The position numbers and the translations under genes were made by a program. DNA of 22,438 nucleotides from BTQM01 sp036985875 (lineage in GTDB: Bacteria > Patescibacteriota > Minisyncoccia > Phycocordibacterales > UBA1539): positions 1 to 22,438 of the forward strand of contig BTQM01000008.1 of NCBI GenBank assembly GCA_036985875.1, written 5' to 3'. The notes below the pieces were generated by a model. That model did not search any database, was not told the origin of the DNA, and worked only from the letters and a program-made list of their open reading frames with translations. Below, piece after piece: positions 5,766 through 14,941 of this stretch; the first letter of the stretch is position 1, and each line of letters starts with the position of its first letter.

Positions 5766-8519
5766 ATGACACAAAAACGTCTTGTCCTGTATATCTTCTA
5801 CGGCGCGGTAGCGCTGTTTGTTTTTACCGCACCACGCCTTTTGCAACTGTTGACTGACTGGTATTGGTTTGGAGAGATTGGCTTTAGTAATATTTTTACC
5901 ACCATACTTTACTCTAAGATCCTCCTTGGTGTAGCAGTGGGCGCTCTGGCTTTTTTTGTTATCTACGGCAATCTTTGGTTGGCCAGGCGGCTTGTCGCAT
6001 CAAGACCATTCTTCATCAATATGCGCGGAGGCGAGCATGGAGAGAACATTAGGGTTAAAGAAGTGGATACGGATAAATATGTTGGCGCGTTTATTTTGCC
6101 GATCTCGCTGCTCCTCGGATTTTTTACCGGTCTGTTCGGAGCGAGCAACTGGGAGACGGTGCTGAAGTATTTTAACGCAACGCCCTTTAACACACTTGAT
6201 CCGATCTTTGGCCGCGATATCAGCTTTTACTTTTTTGATCTGCCGTTTATTGAGTTTTTGATAGGGCTTGGTTTTTGGCTTATTATCGTTTCTATCATAG
6301 GAGCTGCTCTAAGCTACGCTTTGCGGGGCGCTATCACCTTAAGACAGCCAGTACAAGGCGCGGGTGTCTTGAAATCTGTATTTGTGGAAAAGCCGGCCAA
6401 GACCCATCTGTCAATTCTCGTCGCTTTTTTATTTGTTTTAACCAGCTTCAAGATCTATGCAGTAGGAATCCCAATGTTACTCTACGGCTCTACCGGGCCG
6501 TTTACCGGTGCCAGCTTTACTGATATCAACGCCACTTTGCCGTTCTTGAAAATACTTATTTTTGTTGCCATTGCCACAGCCGTGTTGACGGTGATAAACA
6601 TTTTTAAAAAGAGTAACCAACTTCTCGTTTTGGCTGTCGGCATCTATGTCGCAACCTCTATTTTGGGCAGCTCTGCATACCCATTCTTCCTGCAAAAATT
6701 CGTCGTTGCGCCAAATGAGCTGGTCAAAGAAACCCCTTACATAGAATACAATATCGCAGCCACGCAAAAAGCTTTTGCTCTTGATACAGTGACGGAGCGC
6801 GACCTAACGGGGGAGACCGCGCTCACCATGTCTGACATCAACAATAATCGCTCCACCATTAAAAATGTGCGGCTCTGGGACCGCGAACCCCTGCTTGACA
6901 CATTTGGACAACTTCAGGAGATCCGCACTTACTATGATTTTGTCTCCATTGACAACGACCGCTATAACCTAAATGGTGACTACCGCCAGGTTCTGCTCTC
7001 TCCCAGAGAGCTTGATTCCGCGAGCCTCCCTCAGCGCACCTTTATCAACGAACGCCTGACCTTTACTCACGGCTTCGGGCTAACGCTTTCTCCGGTCAAT
7101 GAAGTAACGCCGGAGGGTTTGCCGGTGCTGTTCTTAAAAGACCTACCGCCAACCTCCAGCATAGAATCGCTTGCGGTAAGCAGGCCGGAAATATACTACG
7201 GAGAGTTGGCCAGTGACTGGGTTGTGGTCAATACCAAAACCAAAGAGTTCAATTACCCGTCGGGCGAGGAAAATGTTTTTGTAAATTATGAAGGAAGAGG
7301 AGGCGTTGAAATTAGATCTTTTTTCCGCAAAGCGCTGTTCGCACTGAAATTTGGGTCATTGAAAATTCTTTTGTCCGACGACATAACGAAGGAATCAAGG
7401 ATAATGTTTTACCGCAATATAGAGGAGAGAGTCAGGCGGGTATTGCCTTTTTTGAGCATGGATAATGACCCTTATATGGTTGTTACCAGAGAAGGCGAGC
7501 TAAAGTGGATCTATGACGCCTATACAACCTCAGACCGCTATCCGTATGCTGAACAGATGAGAGACGTATTTAGTTCTTTTCCGGGCAAGAGCCTCAATTA
7601 TATAAGAAATTCGGTTAAGGTGGTGATCGACGCTTATGATGGCAAAATGACATTTTATATCGCAGATAAAGACGATCCGATCATTAGAACCTATGCCAAG
7701 ATTTTCAAGGATTCGTTTTTGCCGCTTGAACAAATGGATGAGGATCTGAGGACGCACATTAGATATCCCGAAGATTTGTTTATTTACCAGACAACACTTT
7801 ACACGGTGTATCACATGGATGAGGCGCAGATCTTCTACAACAAAGAAGATCAGTGGCAGATTCCCATCATTGCGAGCGGGGGACAGGCCGATCCAATGAT
7901 GCGGCATATGATCATGAAGCTGCCGGGTGAGGAGCGGGAAGAGTTTATTTTGATGATCCCGTTCACGCCTCGCGGCAAAGACAATCTCTCGGCCTGGATG
8001 GTGGCGCGCAATGACGGAGAGTTTTATGGACAGCTGGTGGTTTACCGTTTCCCCAAGCAAAAACTGGTCTTTGGACCTAAGCAGATCACCAACCGCATCA
8101 ATCAGGACACAGACATTTCACAACAGATATCTCTCTGGGATCAAAAGGGCTCTGAAGTGATCAGAGGAAGCCTTTTGGTGATCCCGATCGAAGAGTCACT
8201 TATCTATGTTCAGCCTATCTACCTGAGGGCTGAAGGCGGCAGGATACCGGAACTTAAAAGAGTGATCGTGGCTTATGAAAATCGCATTGCCATGGAAGAA
8301 ACTCTAGATTTGGCACTAGGGCGAGTGTTTGGCGGCCAGGTTGCGGTGGACGAAAAAGCGACTGCAACAGTTCCGGACAAACCGGTGCTTAGCCAAGATC
8401 TAATTAAACAAGCAAAATATTATTTTGACCGTGCCATATCTGCGCAACGCAGCGGCGACTGGGCCTTGTATGGTGAGGAAATTAGAAAATTAGGCGAGGT
8501 ATTTGAGCGTATGAGATAA
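5766..8519 (+). CDS. UPF0182 family membrane protein
   Basis: A 917-residue protein of the UPF0182/COG1615 family, whose function is not known. The N-terminal third is a membrane domain with about seven hydrophobic segments (the first at residues ~5-25, then ~43-66, ~108-128, ~160-190, ~214-235, ~258-280, ~288-305), including the family-like LLTDWYWFGEIGFSNIFTT near the start. The remainder is a large, probably extracytoplasmic domain with many aromatic and charged residues and phrases common in the family (VVNTKTKEFNYPSGEEN, YNKEDQWQIP, FTPRGKDNLSAWMVARND). Length is close to the family norm of 900-1000. It is a single transcription unit, convergent with thrS. No Shine-Dalgarno precedes the ATG. 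Confidence 0.85.
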   Translation: MTQKRLVLYIFYGAVALFVFTAPRLLQLLTDWYWFGEIGFSNIFTTILYSKILLGVAVGALAFFVIYGNLWLARRLVASRPFFINMRGGEHGENIRVKEVDTDKYVGAFILPISLLLGFFTGLFGASNWETVLKYFNATPFNTLDPIFGRDISFYFFDLPFIEFLIGLGFWLIIVSIIGAALSYALRGAITLRQPVQGAGVLKSVFVEKPAKTHLSILVAFLFVLTSFKIYAVGIPMLLYGSTGPFTGASFTDINATLPFLKILIFVAIATAVLTVINIFKKSNQLLVLAVGIYVATSILGSSAYPFFLQKFVVAPNELVKETPYIEYNIAATQKAFALDTVTERDLTGETALTMSDINNNRSTIKNVRLWDREPLLDTFGQLQEIRTYYDFVSIDNDRYNLNGDYRQVLLSPRELDSASLPQRTFINERLTFTHGFGLTLSPVNEVTPEGLPVLFLKDLPPTSSIESLAVSRPEIYYGELASDWVVVNTKTKEFNYPSGEENVFVNYEGRGGVEIRSFFRKALFALKFGSLKILLSDDITKESRIMFYRNIEERVRRVLPFLSMDNDPYMVVTREGELKWIYDAYTTSDRYPYAEQMRDVFSSFPGKSLNYIRNSVKVVIDAYDGKMTFYIADKDDPIIRTYAKIFKDSFLPLEQMDEDLRTHIRYPEDLFIYQTTLYTVYHMDEAQIFYNKEDQWQIPIIASGGQADPMMRHMIMKLPGEEREEFILMIPFTPRGKDNLSAWMVARNDGEFYGQLVVYRFPKQKLVFGPKQITNRINQDTDISQQISLWDQKGSEVIRGSLLVIPIEESLIYVQPIYLRAEGGRIPELKRVIVAYENRIAMEETLDLALGRVFGGQVAVDEKATATVPDKPVLSQDLIKQAKYYFDRAISAQRSGDWALYGEEIRKLGEVFERMR

Positions 8520-8562
8520 TGGGGAAATGCTACAATTTAAACGCTTTTCTGTATTCTCCCCA
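8520..8562. terminator. Possible weak hairpin between convergent genes
   Basis: TGGGGA (8520-8525) can pair with TCCCCA (8557-8562) in the gap between the UPF0182 and thrS stop codons. The loop is long and there is no clean T-run, so the terminator role is uncertain. Confidence 0.25.
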
Positions 8563-8590
8563 CCACATTATGATACTATGTTCGTTGGAA

Positions 8591-10366
8591 TTATCCGTTC
8601 TTTCGTTTTCCAGTTCGGATCTCCTCCGCAAAGTTGTGCAATAAATCCTCAACACTCATCTGCCCGATCTTTCCGTGGTCACGGCTCTCAAGGGTGATCT
8701 GTTTTGAGTTTACTTCTTCATCTCCGATAACGAGGAAATAAGGAATTTTTTGCTGTTTCGCTTCGCGTATTTTCTTGCCGAGCGTTTCATTCTCGTCGTG
8801 AAGCTCCGCGCGGATACCGGCATCACCTAATGCCTTATATACCCCCTCTGCGTAGTCTTTGTGTCCCTCGCCGATGGGGAGCACCCACACTTGTACGGGA
8901 GAGATCCAAAGCGGGAACGCGCCGGCGAAGTGCTCAATGATGACCGACATGAACCGTTCAAGCGATCCCGCTATCGCGCGGTGGATCATGACAGGTGTTT
9001 TCTCCGTGTTGTCTTTGTCTTTGTAGGTAAGACCAAATCTCTCCGGCATGACAAAGTCAAGCTGGACGGTTGCAAGTTGCCACTCTCGCCCCAGTGCATC
9101 CTTGAACATAAAATCAAGCTTCGGGCCGTAGAATGCCGCCTCCCCCTCAATCTTTTTATAATCAAGCCCTTCTTCTTTTACAATTTCAGAAAGTATTTTC
9201 TCAGCTTCTTCCCAGTGTTTCTCGTCTCCAAGATATTTCTCCTTTTCGGCGGGATCTCTTACGGATAGTGATACCCAATAGTCCCCCTCTTTGAACATAT
9301 CAAGCGAAGTGTAAAACTCTCGGATGACGCTAATGACATTTTTTATTTCGTCTTTTATTTGCTCCATAGAACAGAACACATGCCCATCGTCTTGCGTTAA
9401 GCTTCGCACGCGAGAAAGGCCAAGTAGCTCTCCGGGCTGCTCGTCGCGGTAGTTGGTTGTCATCTCCGAAAAGCGCACGGGCAGATCGCGATAGCTCCTG
9501 GGAGCGCTTGCGTAGATCTGCGTATGGTGCGGGCAGTTCATCGGCTTCATTACAAATTCTGTGTCGCCTTTCCCTTTCACATGAAATAGATCCTCTTTAA
9601 ATTTATCCCAATGTCCGGAAGTTATATATAGTTCCTTTTTGGCGATGTGCGGGATCCACACATTTTGATACCCGAATTTCTGCTGTATGGCGTGTATCTT
9701 CTTTATGATCTCGTTTCTCATTGCCGCTCCTTTGGGTGTAAAAAGCGGAAGCCCAGACCCCACCAGATCGGAGAATGTGAACAGGTCAAGCTCGCGGCCC
9801 AATTTTCGGTGGTCGCGCTTCTTCGCTTCTTCACGCATTGCGAGATAGTCATCAAGCTCTTTCTTGGTTTCAAACGCGACGCCATAAATACGGGTGAGCA
9901 TCTTGTTTTTCTCGTCTCCACGCCAGTATGCCCCCGCTATGTGGGTGAGCTTGAACGCCTTCGGGTCTATCTCTTTTGTATTCTCAATGTGCCCGCCTTT
10001 ACACAGGTCGGTAAAGTCGTCGCTTGTGTAGGTAGTTAATTTTTCTCCCGCTTGTTCAAATTCATCAATTAGCTCAAGTTTATACGGCTCATCTTTGAAT
10101 ATTTTCCGTGCCTCGGCCGCAGATATTTCCTTACCGGAAAAGGGGAGCCCTTTTCCCGCGAGTTTTCTCATGTGTTTTTGCAGATCTTTTAAGCCATCAG
10201 GTGTCGGGGAGACACCTTCAGGAAAGTCAAAATCATAATAAAACCCATTTTCTATCGCGGGGCCGATAGCGAGCTTGGTGTTAGGATATTTATCAAGCAC
10301 TGCCATCGCAAGCAGGTGCGCGAGAGAGTGGCGTATACGAGAGAGTTTATTATCAGCGTCTTCCAT
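8591..10366 (-). CDS. thrS: Threonyl-tRNA synthetase lacking the N-terminal TGS domain
   Basis: Charges tRNA-Thr. From the ATG at 10366 the protein has 591 residues and begins directly with the editing (SAD) domain: HSLAHLL gives the HxxxH metal site and CKGGHIENT the Cys/His partner. The class II core follows with MNCPHH (zinc Cys), motif 2 NYRDEQPGELLGLSRVRSLTQDD and motif 3 HRAIAGSLERFM; the anticodon-binding domain closes the protein (ISPVQVWVLPIG, then GDEEVNSKQITLESRD). The ~60-residue TGS domain of E. coli ThrRS (642 aa) is absent. A longer frame opens at 10405, but the extended -10 TGCTATTAT at 10384-10376 lies inside that extension and ends 9 nt before 10366, so the shorter start is preferred. 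Transcribed divergently from the nucleotidyltransferase gene. Confidence 0.92.
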   Translation of the reverse strand: MEDADNKLSRIRHSLAHLLAMAVLDKYPNTKLAIGPAIENGFYYDFDFPEGVSPTPDGLKDLQKHMRKLAGKGLPFSGKEISAAEARKIFKDEPYKLELIDEFEQAGEKLTTYTSDDFTDLCKGGHIENTKEIDPKAFKLTHIAGAYWRGDEKNKMLTRIYGVAFETKKELDDYLAMREEAKKRDHRKLGRELDLFTFSDLVGSGLPLFTPKGAAMRNEIIKKIHAIQQKFGYQNVWIPHIAKKELYITSGHWDKFKEDLFHVKGKGDTEFVMKPMNCPHHTQIYASAPRSYRDLPVRFSEMTTNYRDEQPGELLGLSRVRSLTQDDGHVFCSMEQIKDEIKNVISVIREFYTSLDMFKEGDYWVSLSVRDPAEKEKYLGDEKHWEEAEKILSEIVKEEGLDYKKIEGEAAFYGPKLDFMFKDALGREWQLATVQLDFVMPERFGLTYKDKDNTEKTPVMIHRAIAGSLERFMSVIIEHFAGAFPLWISPVQVWVLPIGEGHKDYAEGVYKALGDAGIRAELHDENETLGKKIREAKQQKIPYFLVIGDEEVNSKQITLESRDHGKIGQMSVEDLLHNFAEEIRTGKRKNG

Positions 10367-10375
10367 AATAGCCGT

Positions 10376-10384
10376 ATAATAGCA
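10376..10384 (-). promoter_or_regulatory. Extended -10 promoter of thrS
   Basis: On the minus strand TGC-TATTAT occupies 10384 down to 10376, ending 9 nt before the ATG at 10366, giving a leader of only about 2-3 nt. It decides the thrS start. Confidence 0.5.
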
Positions 10385-10435
10385 TTTCCTGGCACTCCGT
10401 TCCACTGCATGATTGTTACACGGTGGAGTTTTTAC

Positions 10436-10444
10436 TGCTATACT
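10436..10444 (+). promoter_or_regulatory. Extended -10 promoter of the nucleotidyltransferase gene
   Basis: TGC-TATACT with TTACAC at 10416-10421 as -35 (17-nt spacer). It ends 14 nt before the preferred ATG at 10459 and lies after the upstream in-frame ATG at 10423, which therefore cannot be on this mRNA. Confidence 0.5.
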
Positions 10445-10458
10445 ATTGTTTGATTATC

Positions 10459-11142
10459 ATGCAAGCAATTATCTTAGCAGCGGGTAAGGGGGCCAGAATG
10501 GCGAAAGATCGCGAGGGACCCAAGCACCTCTTGCCGATCGGTGGAAAACCGGTCATTGAACATACGCTCGGTAGCCTACCGGCGCAGATCACCGAAGTGG
10601 TGTTTGTCGTCGGCGGACCTTATGAGGCGGACATAAGGGATTATTTTGCAAAGAGATCCCGCGACCGGCACGCTTTCGCGTTTGTTGTTCAGAGGGAACA
10701 GCTTGGTGTTGCACACGCGTTTCGGTGCGCTCGAGATATTGTACACGGACGTTTCCTCGGACTGGTGGGGGATGACATTTTTAGCGAAAAAGGGTTGAGC
10801 GCTCTCTTAGAGCACGACCTTTCGTTGCTCGCATCCCGTGTCAAAGATCCGAGCCGCTTTGGTGTACTTGTTCCTGACAAAAAAGGCAATCTCTTGCGGG
10901 CTTTTGAAAAGCCTCAGGAGTTTATTTCCGACCTTGTCTGGAACGGTGCAATGGTGATGGATGAAAGTTTTTTTGAGGCAGAAACGGCCCCCTCTGCCCG
11001 CGGCGAACATGAAGCAGTCGATGCATGGATGCGGCTTATGGGCGAGGGTGGCAAGAACATTAAAATTGTGGAATCCGATATGTGGCTGCCCATCAACGAC
11101 AAAGAGGAACTTGAGAGGGCAGAGGGATCTTTTCGTTGTTGA
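10459..11142 (+). CDS. Sugar-phosphate nucleotidyltransferase-like protein
   Basis: A 227-residue protein of the NTP_transferase (GT-A-like, Rossmann) family that includes glucose-1-phosphate thymidylyl/uridylyltransferases and the GlmU N-terminal domain. It starts with the nucleotide-binding signature MQAIILAAGKGARM; GPKHLLPIGGKPVIEHTL is the usual Lys-containing substrate segment, QLGVAHAF the base-binding Gln/Gly region, and LVGDDIF the Asp-containing metal motif; FEKPQEF and WNGAMVMD match the sugar-binding part. No left-handed beta-helix or acyltransferase domain follows, so it is a stand-alone transferase; the sugar and nucleotide cannot be told from sequence. An in-frame ATG exists at 10423, but the 12 added residues (MEFLLLYYCLII) precede the canonical start and the promoter. 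Ends with TGA. Confidence 0.8.
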   Translation: MQAIILAAGKGARMAKDREGPKHLLPIGGKPVIEHTLGSLPAQITEVVFVVGGPYEADIRDYFAKRSRDRHAFAFVVQREQLGVAHAFRCARDIVHGRFLGLVGDDIFSEKGLSALLEHDLSLLASRVKDPSRFGVLVPDKKGNLLRAFEKPQEFISDLVWNGAMVMDESFFEAETAPSARGEHEAVDAWMRLMGEGGKNIKIVESDMWLPINDKEELERAEGSFRC

Positions 11143-11218
11143 CAGAACATATTTTTCATGTTAGGATTTGACAAGGAACATCTTTGATTTGATTTTTTGA
11201 AAGGCAAGGAGAAATGAG

Positions 11219-11410
11219 ATGAGAATTCCGTACGTACTTTTGCTTTTTACCATACTTCTATTTAGTGGCTGTGCAAACAGCTCTAGATCGCCGAATTCTT
11301 CCCTTGAAGTACCTCCGCCGATTTCGAGCGGAGAGGACTGCGTTCGGCATACGTCGTTTAATTCCCAACAAGATTGCTACAAACGCCAGCAGGCGGATCG
11401 TAGCGGTTAA
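11219..11410 (+). CDS. Small lipoprotein
   Basis: A 63-residue protein with a classic lipoprotein signal: MRIPYVLLLFTILLFSGC, where LFSGC is the lipobox and Cys18 the likely lipidated residue after signal peptidase II cleavage. The mature part is ~46 residues, rich in Ser, Pro and Gln, with two further cysteines (C40, C52) that could form a disulfide. A good Shine-Dalgarno AAGGAG (11206-11211) sits 7 nt before ATG 11219, which is unusual in this window. It follows the nucleotidyltransferase gene by 76 nt and is followed at 11453 by a strong terminator. Function unknown; it may act in envelope maintenance, by analogy only. Confidence 0.65.
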   Translation: MRIPYVLLLFTILLFSGCANSSRSPNSSLEVPPPISSGEDCVRHTSFNSQQDCYKRQQADRSG

Positions 11411-11452
11411 GGCGAGAGAAAGTAATGCGATGCCGGTTTTGGTGTGGCAAAT

Positions 11453-11490
11453 GGAGCAGACCATTAGTTAGTGGTCTGCTCCTTCTTTTT
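11453..11490 (+). terminator. Strong intrinsic terminator
   Basis: GGAGCAGACCA (11453-11463) pairs perfectly with TGGTCTGCTCC (11472-11482) around an 8-nt loop and is followed by TTCTTTTT (11483-11490). Ends the nucleotidyltransferase-lipoprotein unit. Confidence 0.85.
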
Positions 11491-11494
11491 GCCT

Positions 11495-11528
11495 AAAATG
11501 TTAAGAGCTCGGCTCTTAACATTTTTTT
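11495..11528. terminator. Second intrinsic terminator, probably bidirectional
   Basis: AAAATGTTAAGAGC (11495-11508) pairs perfectly with GCTCTTAACATTTT (11512-11525) around TCG, and T's continue to 11528 on the plus strand; on the minus strand the stem ends in ATTTT. Serves the plus-strand unit and possibly dnaE, whose stop is at 11593. Confidence 0.75.
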
Positions 11529-11544
11529 CCTACTATTTCCCCCC

Positions 11545-11558
11545 AAACCGGCGGGTTT
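11545..11558. terminator. Third, weak hairpin near the dnaE 3' end
   Basis: AAACC-GGCG-GGTTT followed by TTCTTTCTT on the plus strand. Short stem; probably redundant with the two stronger terminators before it. Confidence 0.3.
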
Positions 11559-11592
11559 TTCTTTCTTCCCTCAAAAGAGAGGGGCGAGCGCC

Positions 11593-14500
11593 CTATAGCT
11601 CTTTTACCGCTTCCACAATAATACTTTTTTCGCCACCTCGCTCTGAGATTTTTCCTTTCATTTTGACGCATTTCCCACCTTCTTCAATGAGGGCCTTGTA
11701 TTCAAGTAATGTGTTCGGGAATACCACGCCCTCTATGCTGTCGGTGAGATCGGCGATCTTGATAAACGCCATTTGGTCGCCCTTTTTTGTAGTAATGTTT
11801 TTTGAACTCTCTATCATCCCCGCAATAACAACCAATGTGCCGCTAGTCGCATCCTTTATGCCTTTAATGGTCGCCTTTCTTTTTTCAAGCTTCGACTTAT
11901 GTTCGTCAAGAGGGTGTCCCGAGATATACAGCCCCAATAGTTCCTTTTCCCACGAAAGCATATCGCGCTTTTCAGCAGGTGCGCACTCTTTGAGCCTAAA
12001 CTTCGGGATTGATGATGTGTCCTCCATCATGCCGAACAGAGACGATTGGTTTGACGTCCCTTTCGTACACTCTTTGTTGTAAGCAAGTGCTTCTTCCATA
12101 TTGAAGAGCACTTGTCCGCGCTCTCCCAGCGTGTCCATTGCTCCCGATTTTGTAAGAGCTTCCAAAGATTTTTTATTTAAGTTCCTGTGCCGTATCCTTT
12201 CCAAAAAGTCCGAGAACGAAACGAACTTCCCGTTTTCTTCTCTTTCCTCAATGATCGCGTCGGATATGTCGGCACCTAAGTTTTTTATGGTGTAGAGTCC
12301 AAACCGTATCTTGTCTTGCCCCTTATTCTCTTCACCCTTGATGACGGTAAAACCGCCGAAGCTTTCGTTGATATCCGGCGGAAGCACTGGTATGTCCATC
12401 CTCTTGCATTCAGCGATGATCTCCGCGATCTTATCCGTGTCTCCGGAGTCTGCGGTCAAAACCGCACTCATGTATTCGGCGGGGTAATTCGCCTTCATAT
12501 ATGCGGTTTGGTACGCTACACGCCCATAGCTCGCGGCATGCGCCTTGTTGAATCCATATGCCGCAAAAGGTTCGATCAGCTTCCAGAGCTCTTCCGCTTT
12601 CCGGTTCGGTATCCCCCCTTCTATGAATCCTCCTAGAAGCTTTTCTTTCTGCGCCTGCATCTCTTTAGGAATTTTCTTTCCCATTGCTTTTCTCAGCTTA
12701 TCTGCTTCAAGCCACGAATATCCCGCTAGGTGTATAGCGATGAGCATGACATCATCCTGATATGTTATGACGCCGTAGGATTGACTGAGTATTTCCTTCA
12801 GCCTCGGGTCAATATATGTTATTTCTTTCCGATTATGCTTTCGTCGGATATATTCCGGAATTGACTCCATCGGTCCCGGACGATACAGTGCCACCATCGC
12901 GTTGATATCATGGATGCTAGTGGGCTTCAATTCTTTAAGATATCGCGTCATGCCCGCGCCGTTAAGTTGGAACAGGCCCATCGTTTCTCCTTGTGCCAAC
13001 ATTTCAAACGTCCTTCGGTCATCAAGGGGGATTTTTTCAATATTGATGTCAATGTTTCGGAATTTCTTCACAAGACGCACGGCGTCTCCCAATATGGAGA
13101 GGTTTCTGATACCCAGAAAGTCAAATTTCAAAAGCCCTGCGTCTTCAACCGCGTGCATGTCGTACTGGGTAATGATCTTTCCTCCCCGTGGATCAAGCTG
13201 CGTGGGTACAAATTCATGAAGAGGAGTGGGGGAGATCACCACTCCTGCGGCATGCACGGAAATATGCCGCACACATCCTTCAAGCCGTTTTGCCAGATCA
13301 ATGATCTCTTTTGTGGCCGCGTCTTTTTCGTAAAGTTCTTTGAGCTCCGGTATCATTCCCATTGCCTTATCGATCGTCATTGGAAAACCTTGCGCACCCA
13401 AGGGGATCAAGCGCGATATTTTGTCGCCGACTCCGTAGGGGTGACCCAATGCGCGGGCGACATCGCGCACTGCACCGCGCGCCATCATGGTGCCGAATGT
13501 ACCGATCTGCGCGACCTTGTCCTTCCCGTATTTCTCTTTCGCGTACGCAATGACCTCATCTCGCCTGTTGTCGGCGAAATCCATGTCAATATCGGGCGCC
13601 GAAGGACGCTCTGGATTCAAAAAACGCTCAAAAGGGAGTTTATATTCAAAGGGATTGATGTTGGTAATGTTCAGGAGGTAGGTTACCAACGATCCTGCGA
13701 CTGACCCCCTGATAGTGGTCAGTATATTGTGCTCCCGCGCAAACCGCATCAGGTCGGAGACGACTAGAAAATAAGGAGAATATCCCTTATCTTTAATGAT
13801 ATCCAGTTCGTATTCTATTCGTTCTTCCAGCTCCTTTGTTCTCTCAAGCCCTCGCGCCTCTATGCCTTCATATGTTGCCTTTTCCAACTCGCTGTCGTAT
13901 GTGGAATTGTCAGAAATCTTTAGGTCGGGGAATACCCAATTGCCTAGCTCAAGTTCGATATTGCACATATCCGCGATCTTTTGAGTGTTTTCCACTGCCC
14001 CTGGTGTATCTTTGAAATATTCAAGTGAGGTATTCGTATCAATGAAAGAAAAATCTTCGGATGCCATTGAAAACCTATTCTCATCGTTCAGATCTGCGTT
14101 AGTCTGTATCGCGAGTAGTGTTTCATGCGCGCGCTTGTCATCCGAGTGGAGGTAGTGCGAGTCCTGCGTTGCAACAAGAGGAATCTCGAGTTTTTTTGAG
14201 AGCGCGATAATCTCTTTTTTCACATCCTCTATGCCGGGTACGCCGGGATGGTGCATGATCTCAAGGAAATAATTCTCACTACCGAAAATTTCTTGGTGCT
14301 CGCGCGCTATTTTTTCCGCATCATCAACATTTCCCTTCCGCAGGGCTTTTGAAAGTTCTCCCCCGAAACATCCCGAAAGGCAAATGATTCCCTTTGAATA
14401 TTTTCGCAGGATATCTTTGTCCATGCGTGGCTTGTAGTAATGCCCCTCCGTATGGGAGAGCGTAACGAGCTTTATGAGGTTTTTGTAGCCCGTGTTGTTT

Positions 14501-14781
14501 TTCGCAAGGAGAGTCAAATGAAAGCGCTGTGTGTCTATTCCGGGTCGCTTGTCGTGTCGGGAGCCGGGAGTGACGTACGCCTCAACACCGATAATGGGTT
14601 TGATTTTAGCTTTCTTGCATGTTTTGTAAAACTCGATCGCGCCGTACATATTTCCATGGTCGGTCAGCCCCAGCGCCGGCATAGCCTGCTTTTTTGCGAG
14701 TGCTACCATCTCGTCTACTTTCGATAGCCCGTCAAGGAGGCTGTAATGACTATGTGTATGTAAATGTATAAATTTTGTCAT
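11593..14781 (-). CDS. dnaE: DNA polymerase III alpha subunit, DnaE type
   Basis: The replicative polymerase catalytic subunit, 1062 residues. Order: PHP domain (1-~270) with HLHTHS (6-11), TDHGN (40-44), GVEAYV, CLSGCFGGEL, MHHPG and ATQDSHYL, all metal-ligand positions apparently kept; palm with PDIDMDF (396-402, catalytic Asp399 and Asp401) and LLKFDFLG (Asp554); fingers with YRPGPMESIPEYIRRK and YQDDVMLIA (YQEQVM box); the helix-hairpin-helix region (LEALTKSGAMDTLGERG); and a C-terminal OB fold (LVVIAGMIESSKNITTKKGDQMAFIKIAD). The end is short after the OB fold, so the tau-binding tail of E. coli DnaE (1160 aa) appears reduced. An intact PHP site is compatible with built-in 3'-5' proofreading. 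Monocistronic; upstream on its strand are a TATAAT and a leader hairpin. Confidence 0.95.
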   Translation of the reverse strand: MTKFIHLHTHSHYSLLDGLSKVDEMVALAKKQAMPALGLTDHGNMYGAIEFYKTCKKAKIKPIIGVEAYVTPGSRHDKRPGIDTQRFHLTLLAKNNTGYKNLIKLVTLSHTEGHYYKPRMDKDILRKYSKGIICLSGCFGGELSKALRKGNVDDAEKIAREHQEIFGSENYFLEIMHHPGVPGIEDVKKEIIALSKKLEIPLVATQDSHYLHSDDKRAHETLLAIQTNADLNDENRFSMASEDFSFIDTNTSLEYFKDTPGAVENTQKIADMCNIELELGNWVFPDLKISDNSTYDSELEKATYEGIEARGLERTKELEERIEYELDIIKDKGYSPYFLVVSDLMRFAREHNILTTIRGSVAGSLVTYLLNITNINPFEYKLPFERFLNPERPSAPDIDMDFADNRRDEVIAYAKEKYGKDKVAQIGTFGTMMARGAVRDVARALGHPYGVGDKISRLIPLGAQGFPMTIDKAMGMIPELKELYEKDAATKEIIDLAKRLEGCVRHISVHAAGVVISPTPLHEFVPTQLDPRGGKIITQYDMHAVEDAGLLKFDFLGIRNLSILGDAVRLVKKFRNIDINIEKIPLDDRRTFEMLAQGETMGLFQLNGAGMTRYLKELKPTSIHDINAMVALYRPGPMESIPEYIRRKHNRKEITYIDPRLKEILSQSYGVITYQDDVMLIAIHLAGYSWLEADKLRKAMGKKIPKEMQAQKEKLLGGFIEGGIPNRKAEELWKLIEPFAAYGFNKAHAASYGRVAYQTAYMKANYPAEYMSAVLTADSGDTDKIAEIIAECKRMDIPVLPPDINESFGGFTVIKGEENKGQDKIRFGLYTIKNLGADISDAIIEEREENGKFVSFSDFLERIRHRNLNKKSLEALTKSGAMDTLGERGQVLFNMEEALAYNKECTKGTSNQSSLFGMMEDTSSIPKFRLKECAPAEKRDMLSWEKELLGLYISGHPLDEHKSKLEKRKATIKGIKDATSGTLVVIAGMIESSKNITTKKGDQMAFIKIADLTDSIEGVVFPNTLLEYKALIEEGGKCVKMKGKISERGGEKSIIVEAVKEL

Positions 14782-14821
14782 ATTCTTAGATGTAGGTGTT
14801 TGTTCCGCAATGGGCGTTAGC

Positions 14822-14843
14822 GAATTTTGCGGGGCGCAAATTC
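14822..14843 (-). promoter_or_regulatory. Leader hairpin of dnaE
   Basis: GAATTTTGC (14822-14830) pairs with GCAAATTC (14836-14843) with one bulged base and a GGGGC loop. It lies in the presumed dnaE 5' leader, between the -10 box at 14856-14861 and the ATG at 14781. Confidence 0.4.
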
Positions 14844-14855
14844 ATAGGCGCGTTC

Positions 14856-14861
14856 ATTATA
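14856..14861 (-). promoter_or_regulatory. Putative -10 box of dnaE
   Basis: On the minus strand this is TATAAT, with TGGATA (14884-14879) as a partial -35 at a 17-nt spacer. The predicted leader is ~70 nt long. Confidence 0.45.
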
Positions 14862-14941
14862 GCAAAGAACATAGAGTATATCCAAAAACTTTAGACTACT
14901 GCGAAATTATGTGATTTAAAGCATACTCTAAACTAAAAATT

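Noticed and set aside
8571..8579. Extended -10-like TGATACTAT on the plus strand between UPF0182 and thrS
   Set aside because: It would drive only antisense RNA through thrS; there is no -35 and no downstream plus-strand gene.
10423..10458. Upstream ATG of the nucleotidyltransferase gene
   Set aside because: It precedes the extended -10 box and adds a hydrophobic stretch not seen before the canonical AAGKG nucleotide-binding start.
11265..11471. Alternative 68-codon plus-strand frame overlapping the lipoprotein gene
   Set aside because: Arg-rich, no SD, and it reads into the terminator stem; the lipobox frame with a good SD is clearly better.
12910..13704. 264-codon plus-strand frame antisense to dnaE
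   Set aside because: It overlaps conserved DnaE palm and finger motifs; the peptide has no domain-like features and there is no promoter or SD.
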